NCBI RefSeq assembly: GCF_030272895.1
Contig: NZ_JALRNF010000045.1
Location: 1 to 47,786, forward strand
Length of the DNA stretch: 47,786 bases
Origin: Pseudomonas sp. BGr12
GTDB lineage: Bacteria > Pseudomonadota > Gammaproteobacteria > Pseudomonadales > Pseudomonadaceae
Direction: 5' to 3'
The translations under genes and the position numbers were made by a program. Under the pieces are notes generated by a model, which was not told where the DNA came from, did no database searches, and saw nothing but the letters and a program-made list of their open reading frames with translations. This document shows positions 6,977 to 15,204 of this stretch, piece after piece (position 1 is the first letter of the stretch; every line of letters begins with the position of its first letter).

Positions 6977-9900
6977 ATGCACACCCTCGATCCCTGCCTT
7001 GATGACGACCTGTTGGCCCTGCTCCTGGCCGAAGACGACCTTTCCCCCGCATTCGCCGCCGACAGCACCCCAGGGCCGGTCGAGCCACTGACGGGGCCAC
7101 TACCGCTGTCGTTCGCCCAGCAGCGCTTGTGGTTCCTGCAGCAACTGGAGCCGGACGGCAGCGCCTACAACATGCCCAGGGTCCTGCGCCTGGACGGACA
7201 GATGGATGCGCAACGGCTGGAGCGGGCGCTGAACCGGGTGATCGAACGCCACGCCATCCTGCGCACACGCTTCGAACAGGGTGACCTTGAGCCGCAGCAA
7301 GTCATCGAACCCCATGCCCGCCTGGTGCTTGAGCAGGTGTCGTTGAGGCACCTGCAGGGGCAGGCACTGGACGACGCACTGCAACAGCAGATCGCCGCGC
7401 AGGCAGGCACGCCGTTCGACCTCAGTATCGCCCCGCTGATCCGTGCAGTGCTGCTTGAGACCGGCGAGCAGCAGCACTACCTGTTGTTGACCCTGCACCA
7501 TATCGTCTGCGATGCCTGGTCCAACCCGCTGCTGATCGCCGACCTGTCCCGGGCCTACGGCCTGGGCGCCGAGCAGGGCCTGCCGGTGCCGGCCCAGCAG
7601 TACGCCGACTACGCCCGCTGGCAACGCCACAGCTACCCGCAAAGCCCGCAGTTCAACGCCAGCAGCCGCTACTGGCGCGACTACCTGGGCGACGAGATCC
7701 CGCCACTGGCCCTGCCCCAGGATCATCCGCGCCAGTCGGGCCAGCGCCATATCGCCGGCTATCACCTCGACCAGCTCGACCCCGATACCTGTGCGCAGTT
7801 GCAGACGCTATGCCGCGCCCACCGGCTGCAGCCGATGGTGGTGCTGCTGGCGGCCTGGCAACTGCTGCTGGGCCGCTACAGCGGGCAAAGCGACTTCACC
7901 GTCGGCATTCCCAGCGCCACCCGCACCCGCAGTGAAACCCAGGAACTGGTCGGCCTGTTCGTCAGCAGCCAGGTCTACCGCGCCCGGCTGTCGCCCGAGA
8001 CCACCGGCCTGGAACTGCTCAACCGCCTCAAGGCCGACAGCCTGGCGGCCCTGGAGCATGCCGACTACCCCGTCGAACAGATCCTCGAATCCCTCCAGCT
8101 GCACCGCAGCAGCCACGCCAACCCGCTGTTCCAGACCCTGTTCAACTGGCGCGTGAGCAGCGCGGATGCGGTCGCCCTGAAACTTGGCGCGCTTGAGGTG
8201 AGCGTCCTTGAAGGCGGCCCACGCCAGGCCAAGTTCGACCTGTCGCTGGAGGTGGACTATGCCGCCGATGCCATCGGCGTGAGCCTGGAATACAGCACCG
8301 ACCTGTTCAGCCCCGCCACCGTCGCCACCATGGCCCGGCACTGGCAGCACCTGCTGCGGGCACTGCTGGCCGAGCCCGAGCGGCGCATCGATGAACTGCC
8401 GATGCTCAGCCCCGGCGAACAGCAGGCGATCCTGCGCGGCCTGAACCAGACCGAGGTGGCCTACCCTGGCGAGTTCCGCGTCCAGCGCCTGATCGAGCAA
8501 CAGGCCCGGCGCACGCCCGAGGCCTGCGCCCTGGTGTTCGCCGATCGGCACCTGAGCTACCGCCAGCTCGACCAGCAGGCCAACCGCCTGGCCCATGCCC
8601 TGGTCCGGCGCGGGGTCGGTCCCGAGGTGCTGGTGGGCATCGCCGCCGAACGCTCGCTGGAAATGGTCATCGGCCTGCTGGCCATCCTCAAGGCCGGTGG
8701 CGCCTATGTGCCGCTCGATCCGGAATACCCGGCCGAGCGTCTGGCCTACATGTTCGAGGACAGCGCCATCGGCCTGCTGCTGACCCAGCAGCACCTGCAA
8801 GGCAGCCTGCCGCCCTTCGCCGGCCAGACCCTGCTGCTGGACGCCGACTACAGCCAGCTGCCCGACCACGCCCCGGCGGTGGAGGTCGACGGCGAGCACC
8901 TGGCGTATGTCATCTACACCTCCGGCTCCACCGGCAAGCCCAAGGGCGCCGGCAACCGCCACCTGGCCCTGCACAACCGCCTGGCCTGGATGCAGCAGGC
9001 CTACCGGCTGAGCGCGGCCGACACCGTGCTGCAAAAGACCCCGTTCAGTTTCGACGTATCGGTCTGGGAGTTCTTCTGGCCGCTGATCCAGGGCGCACGC
9101 CTGGTGATCGCCGCCCCCGGCGAGCACCGCGAACCGGACAGACTGATCGCCAGCATCGAGCGCCACCAGGTCACCACCCTGCACTTCGTGCCGTCGATGC
9201 TGCAGGTGTTCATCCACGAGCCAGGGGTCGAGCGCTGCACCTCGTTGCGGCGCATCGTCTGCTCCGGCGAAGCGCTGCAGGCCGATGCCCAGTACCAGGT
9301 GTTCGCCAAGCTTCCGGAGGCCGGCCTGTACAACCTCTATGGCCCCACGGAAGCGGCCATCGACGTCACCCACTGGACCTGTCGCGACGAAGGCCTGGAC
9401 AGCGTGCCGATCGGCCATCCGATCGCCAACCTCTATACCCATGTCCTCGATCACAGTTTCGGCCCGGTACCCAACGGCACCCCGGGCGAGCTGCTGCTCG
9501 GCGGCTGTGGCCTGGCCCGGGGTTATCACCGCCGCCCGGCGCTCACCGCCGAGCGCTTCATTCCCGACCCGTTCAGCCCGACGCCGGGCGCGCGGCTGTA
9601 TCGCACCGGCGACCTGGCCCGCTACCGTGCCGATGGCGCCATCGACTACTGCGGACGCATCGACCATCAGGTGAAGATCCGTGGCCTGCGTATCGAGCTG
9701 GGTGAGATCGAGGCCCGGCTGCTGGAGCAACCCGGCCTGCGTGAAGCCGCCGTGCTGGCCCAACCCGGCCCGACCGGCCTGCAGCTGGTGGCCTATGTGG
9801 TCGGCGCCGTCGATACCCAGATCAGCGAACTGCAAAGTGCGCTGCGCGTGCAACTGCCGGACTACATGGTACCGGCGCATATCCTGCTGCTCGAACAGCT

Positions 9901-12900
9901 GCCGCTGAGCCCCAACGGCAAGCTCGACCGCCGCGCCCTGCCAATGCCGGAAGTCAGTCAGGGTGAGTACGTCGCCCCACGCAACCAGCGTGAAGAACAC
10001 CTGGTGCAACTCTGGCAAACGCTGCTGCGCCGCGAACCGATCGGCGTCACCGACAACTTCTTCGAGCTGGGCGGCGACTCGATCATCTCCATCCAGGTGG
10101 TCAGCCGTGCGCGCCGCCTGGGCCTGCAACTCAACCCAAGGGACCTGTTCGAACACCAGACCATCGAAAGCCTGGCCAGGGTCGTGGTGGAGGTCGACCA
10201 GGGGCCGCTGCAGGGAGCCAGCCTGCTGCAGGACCTGCGAGCATTCGCCCGCGGCCCCCAGGGGCGCGCCGAGCTGGCGTACTGGCAGGCGCTACTGCAA
10301 GGCGCGGACAACGAACTGCCGGGCGCCCCTGCGCTGTGCAGCGATCATCAGATGACGCGTGTCCAGACCCGGCTGGATCGGCACCAGACCCTATGCCTGC
10401 TGCATGAAGCAGCGGACGCCTACCGCACCCAAACCCATGAACTGCTGCTGAGCGCACTGACCCTCACCCTGTGCCGCTGGACCGAACAGGCGGATGTGCT
10501 GATCCAGTTCCAGGGGACGGGTCGCGAGACCCGCTTCGAGGCGATAGACCTGAGTCGCAGCCTGGGCAATTTCACCTGCCAGTTCCCGGTCAGGCTCACC
10601 GCGGCGCCGTCGCTGGCGGATTCGATCAAAGGCACCAAGGCGCACCTGCGCGCCGTCCCCAACCACGGCCTGGGCTTCGGCGCCCTGCGCTACCTGGGCG
10701 ATACCGACAGCCGCGAGGCGCTGGCTGCCCTGCCGGTGCCACGGGTCACATTCGACTATTTCGATCCACTCGACAGCAGCGTCGGCGAGCCGTTGTTCAT
10801 ACCGAGCGATGAAGCACCAGAGGCCGATGCGCCTCTGGGCAATGGGCTACACATCAAGGGCCAGGTGCAGGACGGTGAACTCACCCTCGAGTGGCAGTTC
10901 GACCAGGCCCTGTTCACGCCTGAGACGATCCAGGCCCTGGCCGACGCCCTGGGCGAGCAACTGCACCGCCTGATCGAGCACTGCTGCGCCCCCGACCAGG
11001 GTGCGGTCACGCCCAAGGACGTGCCGCTGGCGCAGCTGTCCCAGGCCCAGCTTGATCGATTGATCGACAGCCCGCGCCAGCTCGAAGACCTCTACCCGCT
11101 GTCGCCGATGCAGCAAGGCATGCTATTCCATGCCCAGCTCGATGGCGGCCAGGGCGATTACCTGCAACAGCTGCAACTGGACGTCGCCGGCCTCGATATC
11201 GAGCGCTTTAAGCGCGCCTGGCAGGCCACCCTGGACAGCCATGGGATCCTGCGCAGCAGCTTCCACTGGGGCGAAGGCCTGGCGGTGCCGCTGCAACGGG
11301 TGAACCGCCACCTGAGTGCCGAGTTCACCTGCCACGCCCAGGGCAGCCTCGACGCGGGGCAACTGGCCGACCAGGAGCGCGAACGCGGCTTCGACCTCGG
11401 CAAGGCGCCCTTGCTGCGCTGGTCCGCCTTGCAGCAAGGCAGCGACCACTGGCACCTGGTGTTCACCAGCCACCATATCCTGCTCGACGGCTGGAGCACC
11501 TCGCAGCTGTTCGCCCAGCTGATGCAGCGTTATCACGGCATCACGGTGCCGCCACCCAGGGCGCGCTTCAGGGACTACATCGCCTGGCTGCAAGGGCGTG
11601 ACCAGCAAGCCGACCTCAACTTCTGGCAACAGTACCTGCACGGCCAGGACGCCCCTACCCTGCTCGCCCCGCAGACCCTCAACGCAACCCCGGGGCCGGT
11701 CGAACATGGCTGCTGCGAGACGCTCCTCGACGCCACCCGCACCCGGGCGCTGGAACAGCTCGCGCGCAGCGCCAGGGTCACCGTCAACACCCTGGTCCAG
11801 GCCGCCTGGGCCCTGCTGCTGCAGCAGTACAGCGGGCAGACCAGTGTCGCCTTCGGCATCACCGTGGCCGGCCGGCCAGCCACCCTGGCCCATGCCGACG
11901 AGCAGATGGGCCTGTTCATCAATACCTTGCCGGTGATCGTCCAGCCACGTCCGGAACAAGCCCTGGGCCAGTGGTTGCAGGCCCTGCAGGCCGACAACCT
12001 GCGCCTGCGCGAGCATGAGCACAGCCCGCTGTTCGAGATCCAGCGGCTGTTCGGTGGCGTGCTGTTCGACACCTTGCTGGTGTTCGAAAACTACCCGGTC
12101 GACGAAGCCCTGCAACAGCAGACCGACGACCAGTTGCAGATCGGCGCCATCACCGCCCATGGCCAGACCCACTATCCGCTCAGTGTCGCGGTCGGCCTTG
12201 GCCAGTGCCTGGACATCAAGCTGCACCATCGCCTCGACCGCGTGAGCGTGGCGCGTGCCGAGCAGATCAGCGCGCACCTGCTCGCCTGGCTGCAGGCCCT
12301 GAGCCAGGCCAGTGCCGGGCAGGCGCTTGGCGAGTTGGCGATTGCCCACCCGCAACCAGCCCCGGCGCTGCCCACGGCACCCGCCGCGTGCATCCACGAA
12401 CTGTTCGAGCAACAGGCCCGACGCACGCCTGAGGCCATCGCCCTGGTCGATGACCAAGGGCAGTTGAGCTACGACCAGCTGCAGTGCCAGGCCGAGCAAA
12501 TCGCCCGTTACCTCATCGACCTTGGCCTCGCACCCCAGGGCCGCGTCGGCCTGGCCCTGATGCCATCGTTCAAGCGGATCGCCGCGCTGCTGGGCATCCT
12601 CAAGGCCGGTGGCTGCTATGTGCCGCTGGACCCGAGCTACCCGACGGAGCGCCTGCAGCACATTATCGACGACAGCGGCCTGACCTTGCTGGTGACCGAA
12701 TCCGCCGTGCAGGACCGACTGCCACCCTTCGCCGGTGCGGTACTGGATATCGCCGCAGTCGATAGTGCAGTCGCCGAAACCCTGCCGGCCGTCCAACGCT
12801 TCAGCTCGCCGCAGCAACTGGCCTATGTGATCTACACCTCCGGCTCCACCGGCCTGCCCAAGGGCGTGGCCGTGGCCCATCAGGCCGTGGCCCGGCATTG

Positions 12901-15010
12901 CCTCGGCGCGGCCGAGGCCTATGGCCTGGACGCCACTGATCGCTGCCTGCAGTTCGCCTCGATCAGCTTCGATGCGGCCAGCGAACAGATCCTCATGCCG
13001 CTGCTGCGCGGGGCCAGCCTGCTGGTCGGCGACACCCACCAGTGGACCAGCCAGGACCTGGCCGATGCCGTCGAACGCCACGCCGTGACCTGCCTCAACC
13101 TGCCGCCCTCGTACTTTTTCGAGACTGCCCGGGTGCTGCAGGGCCAGGGCCGCTGCCTGCAGGTCAAGACCTGCATCCTCGGCGGCGAAGGCTGGAGCCG
13201 CGAGCACTACGACAAGCAGCACGGCATCCGCTGCCAACGCCTGATCAATGCCTACGGGCCCACCGAGGCGGTGATCACGCCCCTGGCCTGGCATGTGCCC
13301 CTGGATGCCCGGGGCGAGCGGCTGGCCATCGGTACACCGCTGGGGGCACGCCAGGCCCACGTGCTGGACGCCATGCTCGGCCAGCTGCCCGCGCACCTGA
13401 GCGGCGAGCTGTACCTGGGCGGTGAACTGCAGGCCCAGGGTTACCTCAACCAGCCGGCATTGACCGCACAACGTTTCATCCCCGACCCTTTCGGCGCGCC
13501 GGGCGCCCGCCTGTACCGCACTGGCGACCTGGCCGAGCGTGGTGACGACGCGCTGCTGTACTACCACGGTCGCTGCGACCAGCAACTGAAAATCCGCGGC
13601 CTGCGCATGGAGGCCGGCGAAATCGAAGGCCGCTTGTGCGCCCTGCCCGGCATCCACCAGACCCTGGTCATGCGCCACCCGCAGGCCGACAGCCTGCTGG
13701 CCTATGTCAGCTTCAGCGACAATGCGCAGCTCAAGGCTACCGACCCAGCCGTGCTCAAGCGTCAGCTTGGCGAGCACTTGCCGGCATATATGGTGCCGAG
13801 CGATATCGTGCTGCTGGAGCAGTGGCCACTGACCCACAACGGCAAGATCGACCGTCGCCGCCTGCCGTTGCCCGAGCGCGTGCGGGGTGCCGCCGACAGC
13901 ACGCCGGCCACGGCCCTGGAGCTGCGCATGATCGCCGTCTGGGCCCAGGTGCTGGAGCTGGCGCCGGAGCAGGTCGGGGTGCAGGACAACTTCTTCGAGC
14001 TGGGGGGCCATTCGCTGAAAGTGCTGGTGGCGGTGTCGGCGATCAAGGCCGAGCTGGGTGTGGAACTGACCCTGCACGCCTTCATCCAGCAGCCATCGCT
14101 GCGAGAGCTGTGCGCCTACCTCGAAGGCCAGGGCAGCCGGCGCAGCGCGATCATCGACCTCAACCGCTCACACCAGCCACGCACCCTGTACTGCCTGCAC
14201 CCGGGCGGTGGTTCGGCGCTGTGCTACTTCCCGCTGGCGGCGGCTTTGGTCGAGCAGGTCCGGGTCAAGGGCCTGATGTTCCACGACTACGTCAACGACC
14301 CGGCCACCCCGCGTCCCGACTGGCAGCAGATGGTCGACGACTACACCCGGCAGATCCTTGCCGACCAGCCCGAGGGTGACGTGCACCTGCTGGGCTGGTC
14401 GCTGGGCGCGCCGCTGGCGATGCAGATCGCCCGCAACCTGGAAGACCAGGGGCGGACCGTGGGCTTTCTCGGCCTGCTCGACCCGACCGTCGAGCACAAG
14501 GGCTCACCCGCCGGGGGAGCGGTCAGCGAACCGGCCGATAGCGACGGCCAGCCGCTGCGGCTGCAGGCCCTGACCGGATTCTTCTCGCTGTTGTTCGTCA
14601 AGCACGCCGAGACCGCCGGACGCTACTGCGAGGCACGGGGCAACCCGCTGCTCGATGATGCGGTGGTCGAGGACTTCATCCGGTGGTCGGTGAGCGTTGC
14701 CGACATCAGCGCCGAACAGGCGCGGGCGGTGTTCCTCAACGTCAGTACCGAACGCGAAGTGGCCCTGGGCAAGTCGGTCTATGCCTACCTGGAAAAACTC
14801 TCCGAAGACCTGCATTACCCGTCGTTGCAAGTGCCTGCCCATTGCTGGTGGTCGGCACTGGACACCCCGGATTTCGAGGTGCGTACCCAGGCGTTGGCGC
14901 GTTTGAATGAACAGCGGCGGGTTGCTTATTGCCGCGGCTTCGACGTGACCCATGCGACGCTGGCGTACTCGCCGCAAGTCATCGACGACATCTGCCAGGC
15001 CCTGGCCTGA
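6977..15010 (+). CDS. Terminal pyoverdine NRPS (C-A-T-E*-C-A-T-TE), PvdD-type
   Basis: The protein has 2677 residues. Domains in order: C about 40-480 (HHIVCDAWS at 174, with Ala for the usual Gly), A about 495-990, T with Ser1035 (GGDSI), a truncated epimerase about 1074-1364, C about 1369-1790 (HHILLDGWS at 1499), A about 1802-2295, T with Ser2346 (GGHSL), and thioesterase with GWSLG (Ser2475) and a likely catalytic His at 2659. The pocket code of the first A domain reads DVWHVSLID, the well-known serine code. The second reads DAENIGAIT; Glu in the third position suggests a basic substrate, and as last residue this is probably N5-hydroxyornithine (often cyclised in pyoverdines). The first C looks LCL type (accepting an L-residue), the second DCL type (its DLYPLSPMQQGMLFH start is typical after an epimerase). 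The thioesterase marks it as the last enzyme of the line. Confidence 0.93.
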   Translation: MHTLDPCLDDDLLALLLAEDDLSPAFAADSTPGPVEPLTGPLPLSFAQQRLWFLQQLEPDGSAYNMPRVLRLDGQMDAQRLERALNRVIERHAILRTRFEQGDLEPQQVIEPHARLVLEQVSLRHLQGQALDDALQQQIAAQAGTPFDLSIAPLIRAVLLETGEQQHYLLLTLHHIVCDAWSNPLLIADLSRAYGLGAEQGLPVPAQQYADYARWQRHSYPQSPQFNASSRYWRDYLGDEIPPLALPQDHPRQSGQRHIAGYHLDQLDPDTCAQLQTLCRAHRLQPMVVLLAAWQLLLGRYSGQSDFTVGIPSATRTRSETQELVGLFVSSQVYRARLSPETTGLELLNRLKADSLAALEHADYPVEQILESLQLHRSSHANPLFQTLFNWRVSSADAVALKLGALEVSVLEGGPRQAKFDLSLEVDYAADAIGVSLEYSTDLFSPATVATMARHWQHLLRALLAEPERRIDELPMLSPGEQQAILRGLNQTEVAYPGEFRVQRLIEQQARRTPEACALVFADRHLSYRQLDQQANRLAHALVRRGVGPEVLVGIAAERSLEMVIGLLAILKAGGAYVPLDPEYPAERLAYMFEDSAIGLLLTQQHLQGSLPPFAGQTLLLDADYSQLPDHAPAVEVDGEHLAYVIYTSGSTGKPKGAGNRHLALHNRLAWMQQAYRLSAADTVLQKTPFSFDVSVWEFFWPLIQGARLVIAAPGEHREPDRLIASIERHQVTTLHFVPSMLQVFIHEPGVERCTSLRRIVCSGEALQADAQYQVFAKLPEAGLYNLYGPTEAAIDVTHWTCRDEGLDSVPIGHPIANLYTHVLDHSFGPVPNGTPGELLLGGCGLARGYHRRPALTAERFIPDPFSPTPGARLYRTGDLARYRADGAIDYCGRIDHQVKIRGLRIELGEIEARLLEQPGLREAAVLAQPGPTGLQLVAYVVGAVDTQISELQSALRVQLPDYMVPAHILLLEQLPLSPNGKLDRRALPMPEVSQGEYVAPRNQREEHLVQLWQTLLRREPIGVTDNFFELGGDSIISIQVVSRARRLGLQLNPRDLFEHQTIESLARVVVEVDQGPLQGASLLQDLRAFARGPQGRAELAYWQALLQGADNELPGAPALCSDHQMTRVQTRLDRHQTLCLLHEAADAYRTQTHELLLSALTLTLCRWTEQADVLIQFQGTGRETRFEAIDLSRSLGNFTCQFPVRLTAAPSLADSIKGTKAHLRAVPNHGLGFGALRYLGDTDSREALAALPVPRVTFDYFDPLDSSVGEPLFIPSDEAPEADAPLGNGLHIKGQVQDGELTLEWQFDQALFTPETIQALADALGEQLHRLIEHCCAPDQGAVTPKDVPLAQLSQAQLDRLIDSPRQLEDLYPLSPMQQGMLFHAQLDGGQGDYLQQLQLDVAGLDIERFKRAWQATLDSHGILRSSFHWGEGLAVPLQRVNRHLSAEFTCHAQGSLDAGQLADQERERGFDLGKAPLLRWSALQQGSDHWHLVFTSHHILLDGWSTSQLFAQLMQRYHGITVPPPRARFRDYIAWLQGRDQQADLNFWQQYLHGQDAPTLLAPQTLNATPGPVEHGCCETLLDATRTRALEQLARSARVTVNTLVQAAWALLLQQYSGQTSVAFGITVAGRPATLAHADEQMGLFINTLPVIVQPRPEQALGQWLQALQADNLRLREHEHSPLFEIQRLFGGVLFDTLLVFENYPVDEALQQQTDDQLQIGAITAHGQTHYPLSVAVGLGQCLDIKLHHRLDRVSVARAEQISAHLLAWLQALSQASAGQALGELAIAHPQPAPALPTAPAACIHELFEQQARRTPEAIALVDDQGQLSYDQLQCQAEQIARYLIDLGLAPQGRVGLALMPSFKRIAALLGILKAGGCYVPLDPSYPTERLQHIIDDSGLTLLVTESAVQDRLPPFAGAVLDIAAVDSAVAETLPAVQRFSSPQQLAYVIYTSGSTGLPKGVAVAHQAVARHCLGAAEAYGLDATDRCLQFASISFDAASEQILMPLLRGASLLVGDTHQWTSQDLADAVERHAVTCLNLPPSYFFETARVLQGQGRCLQVKTCILGGEGWSREHYDKQHGIRCQRLINAYGPTEAVITPLAWHVPLDARGERLAIGTPLGARQAHVLDAMLGQLPAHLSGELYLGGELQAQGYLNQPALTAQRFIPDPFGAPGARLYRTGDLAERGDDALLYYHGRCDQQLKIRGLRMEAGEIEGRLCALPGIHQTLVMRHPQADSLLAYVSFSDNAQLKATDPAVLKRQLGEHLPAYMVPSDIVLLEQWPLTHNGKIDRRRLPLPERVRGAADSTPATALELRMIAVWAQVLELAPEQVGVQDNFFELGGHSLKVLVAVSAIKAELGVELTLHAFIQQPSLRELCAYLEGQGSRRSAIIDLNRSHQPRTLYCLHPGGGSALCYFPLAAALVEQVRVKGLMFHDYVNDPATPRPDWQQMVDDYTRQILADQPEGDVHLLGWSLGAPLAMQIARNLEDQGRTVGFLGLLDPTVEHKGSPAGGAVSEPADSDGQPLRLQALTGFFSLLFVKHAETAGRYCEARGNPLLDDAVVEDFIRWSVSVADISAEQARAVFLNVSTEREVALGKSVYAYLEKLSEDLHYPSLQVPAHCWWSALDTPDFEVRTQALARLNEQRRVAYCRGFDVTHATLAYSPQVIDDICQALA
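10196..11065 (+). other. Truncated epimerisation domain inside the terminal NRPS
   Basis: After the serine carrier domain, the sequence resembles the start of an epimerase (VDQGPLQG, compare IDQGPVSG in the NRPS at 36325-47364). It then jumps straight to the second half (AYWQALLQGAD, AYRTQTHELLLSAL). By comparison with that intact epimerase, about 165 residues are missing, including HHxxxDG. The remaining motifs are eroded: FQGTGRE for EGHGRE, LGNFTCQFPV for VGWFTSLFPV, and TFDYFDPLD for TFNYLGQFD. PNHGLGFGALRYL is still recognisable. The reading frame is kept. The remnant cannot catalyse epimerisation by the known mechanism. Confidence 0.85.
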
Positions 15011-15048
15011 CCTGCTGGCAATGCCAGCTCCCACAGCGCCAGTGTGAC

Positions 15049-15120
15049 TGTGGGAGCGGGCTTGCCCCGCGATGCGATGTAACTGACTACACGCAATCGC
15101 GGGGCAAGCCCGCTCCTACA
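15049..15120. repeat. REPIN: inverted pair of REP sequences
   Basis: Two copies of a 25-base REP (TGTGGGAGCGGGCTTGCCCC followed by GCGAT) face each other, at 15049-15073 and 15096-15120, separated by 22 bases. This is the usual intergenic REP doublet of pseudomonads. It sits between the convergent ends of the terminal NRPS and fpvA. Confidence 0.92.
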
Positions 15121-15145
15121 GGGTTCGTGCAGGTCAGTCTCCACA

Positions 15146-15189
15146 AACAACAAGGCCGGCAACCCTGTGAGGGTGCCGGCCTTGTTGTT
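15146..15189. terminator. Bidirectional terminator between the NRPS and fpvA
   Basis: A long stem pairs AACAACAAGGCCGGCA with its complement ending CCGGCCTTGTTGTT. One bulged A and four more pairs close a 3-base loop, giving about 20 pairs in all. The arms are A-rich on one side and T-rich on the other, so it can stop transcription from both sides. It lies 15 bp after the fpvA stop (reading minus) and about 135 bp after the NRPS stop. Confidence 0.88.
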
Positions 15190-15204
15190 GCGCTATGCGC
15201 TGAC

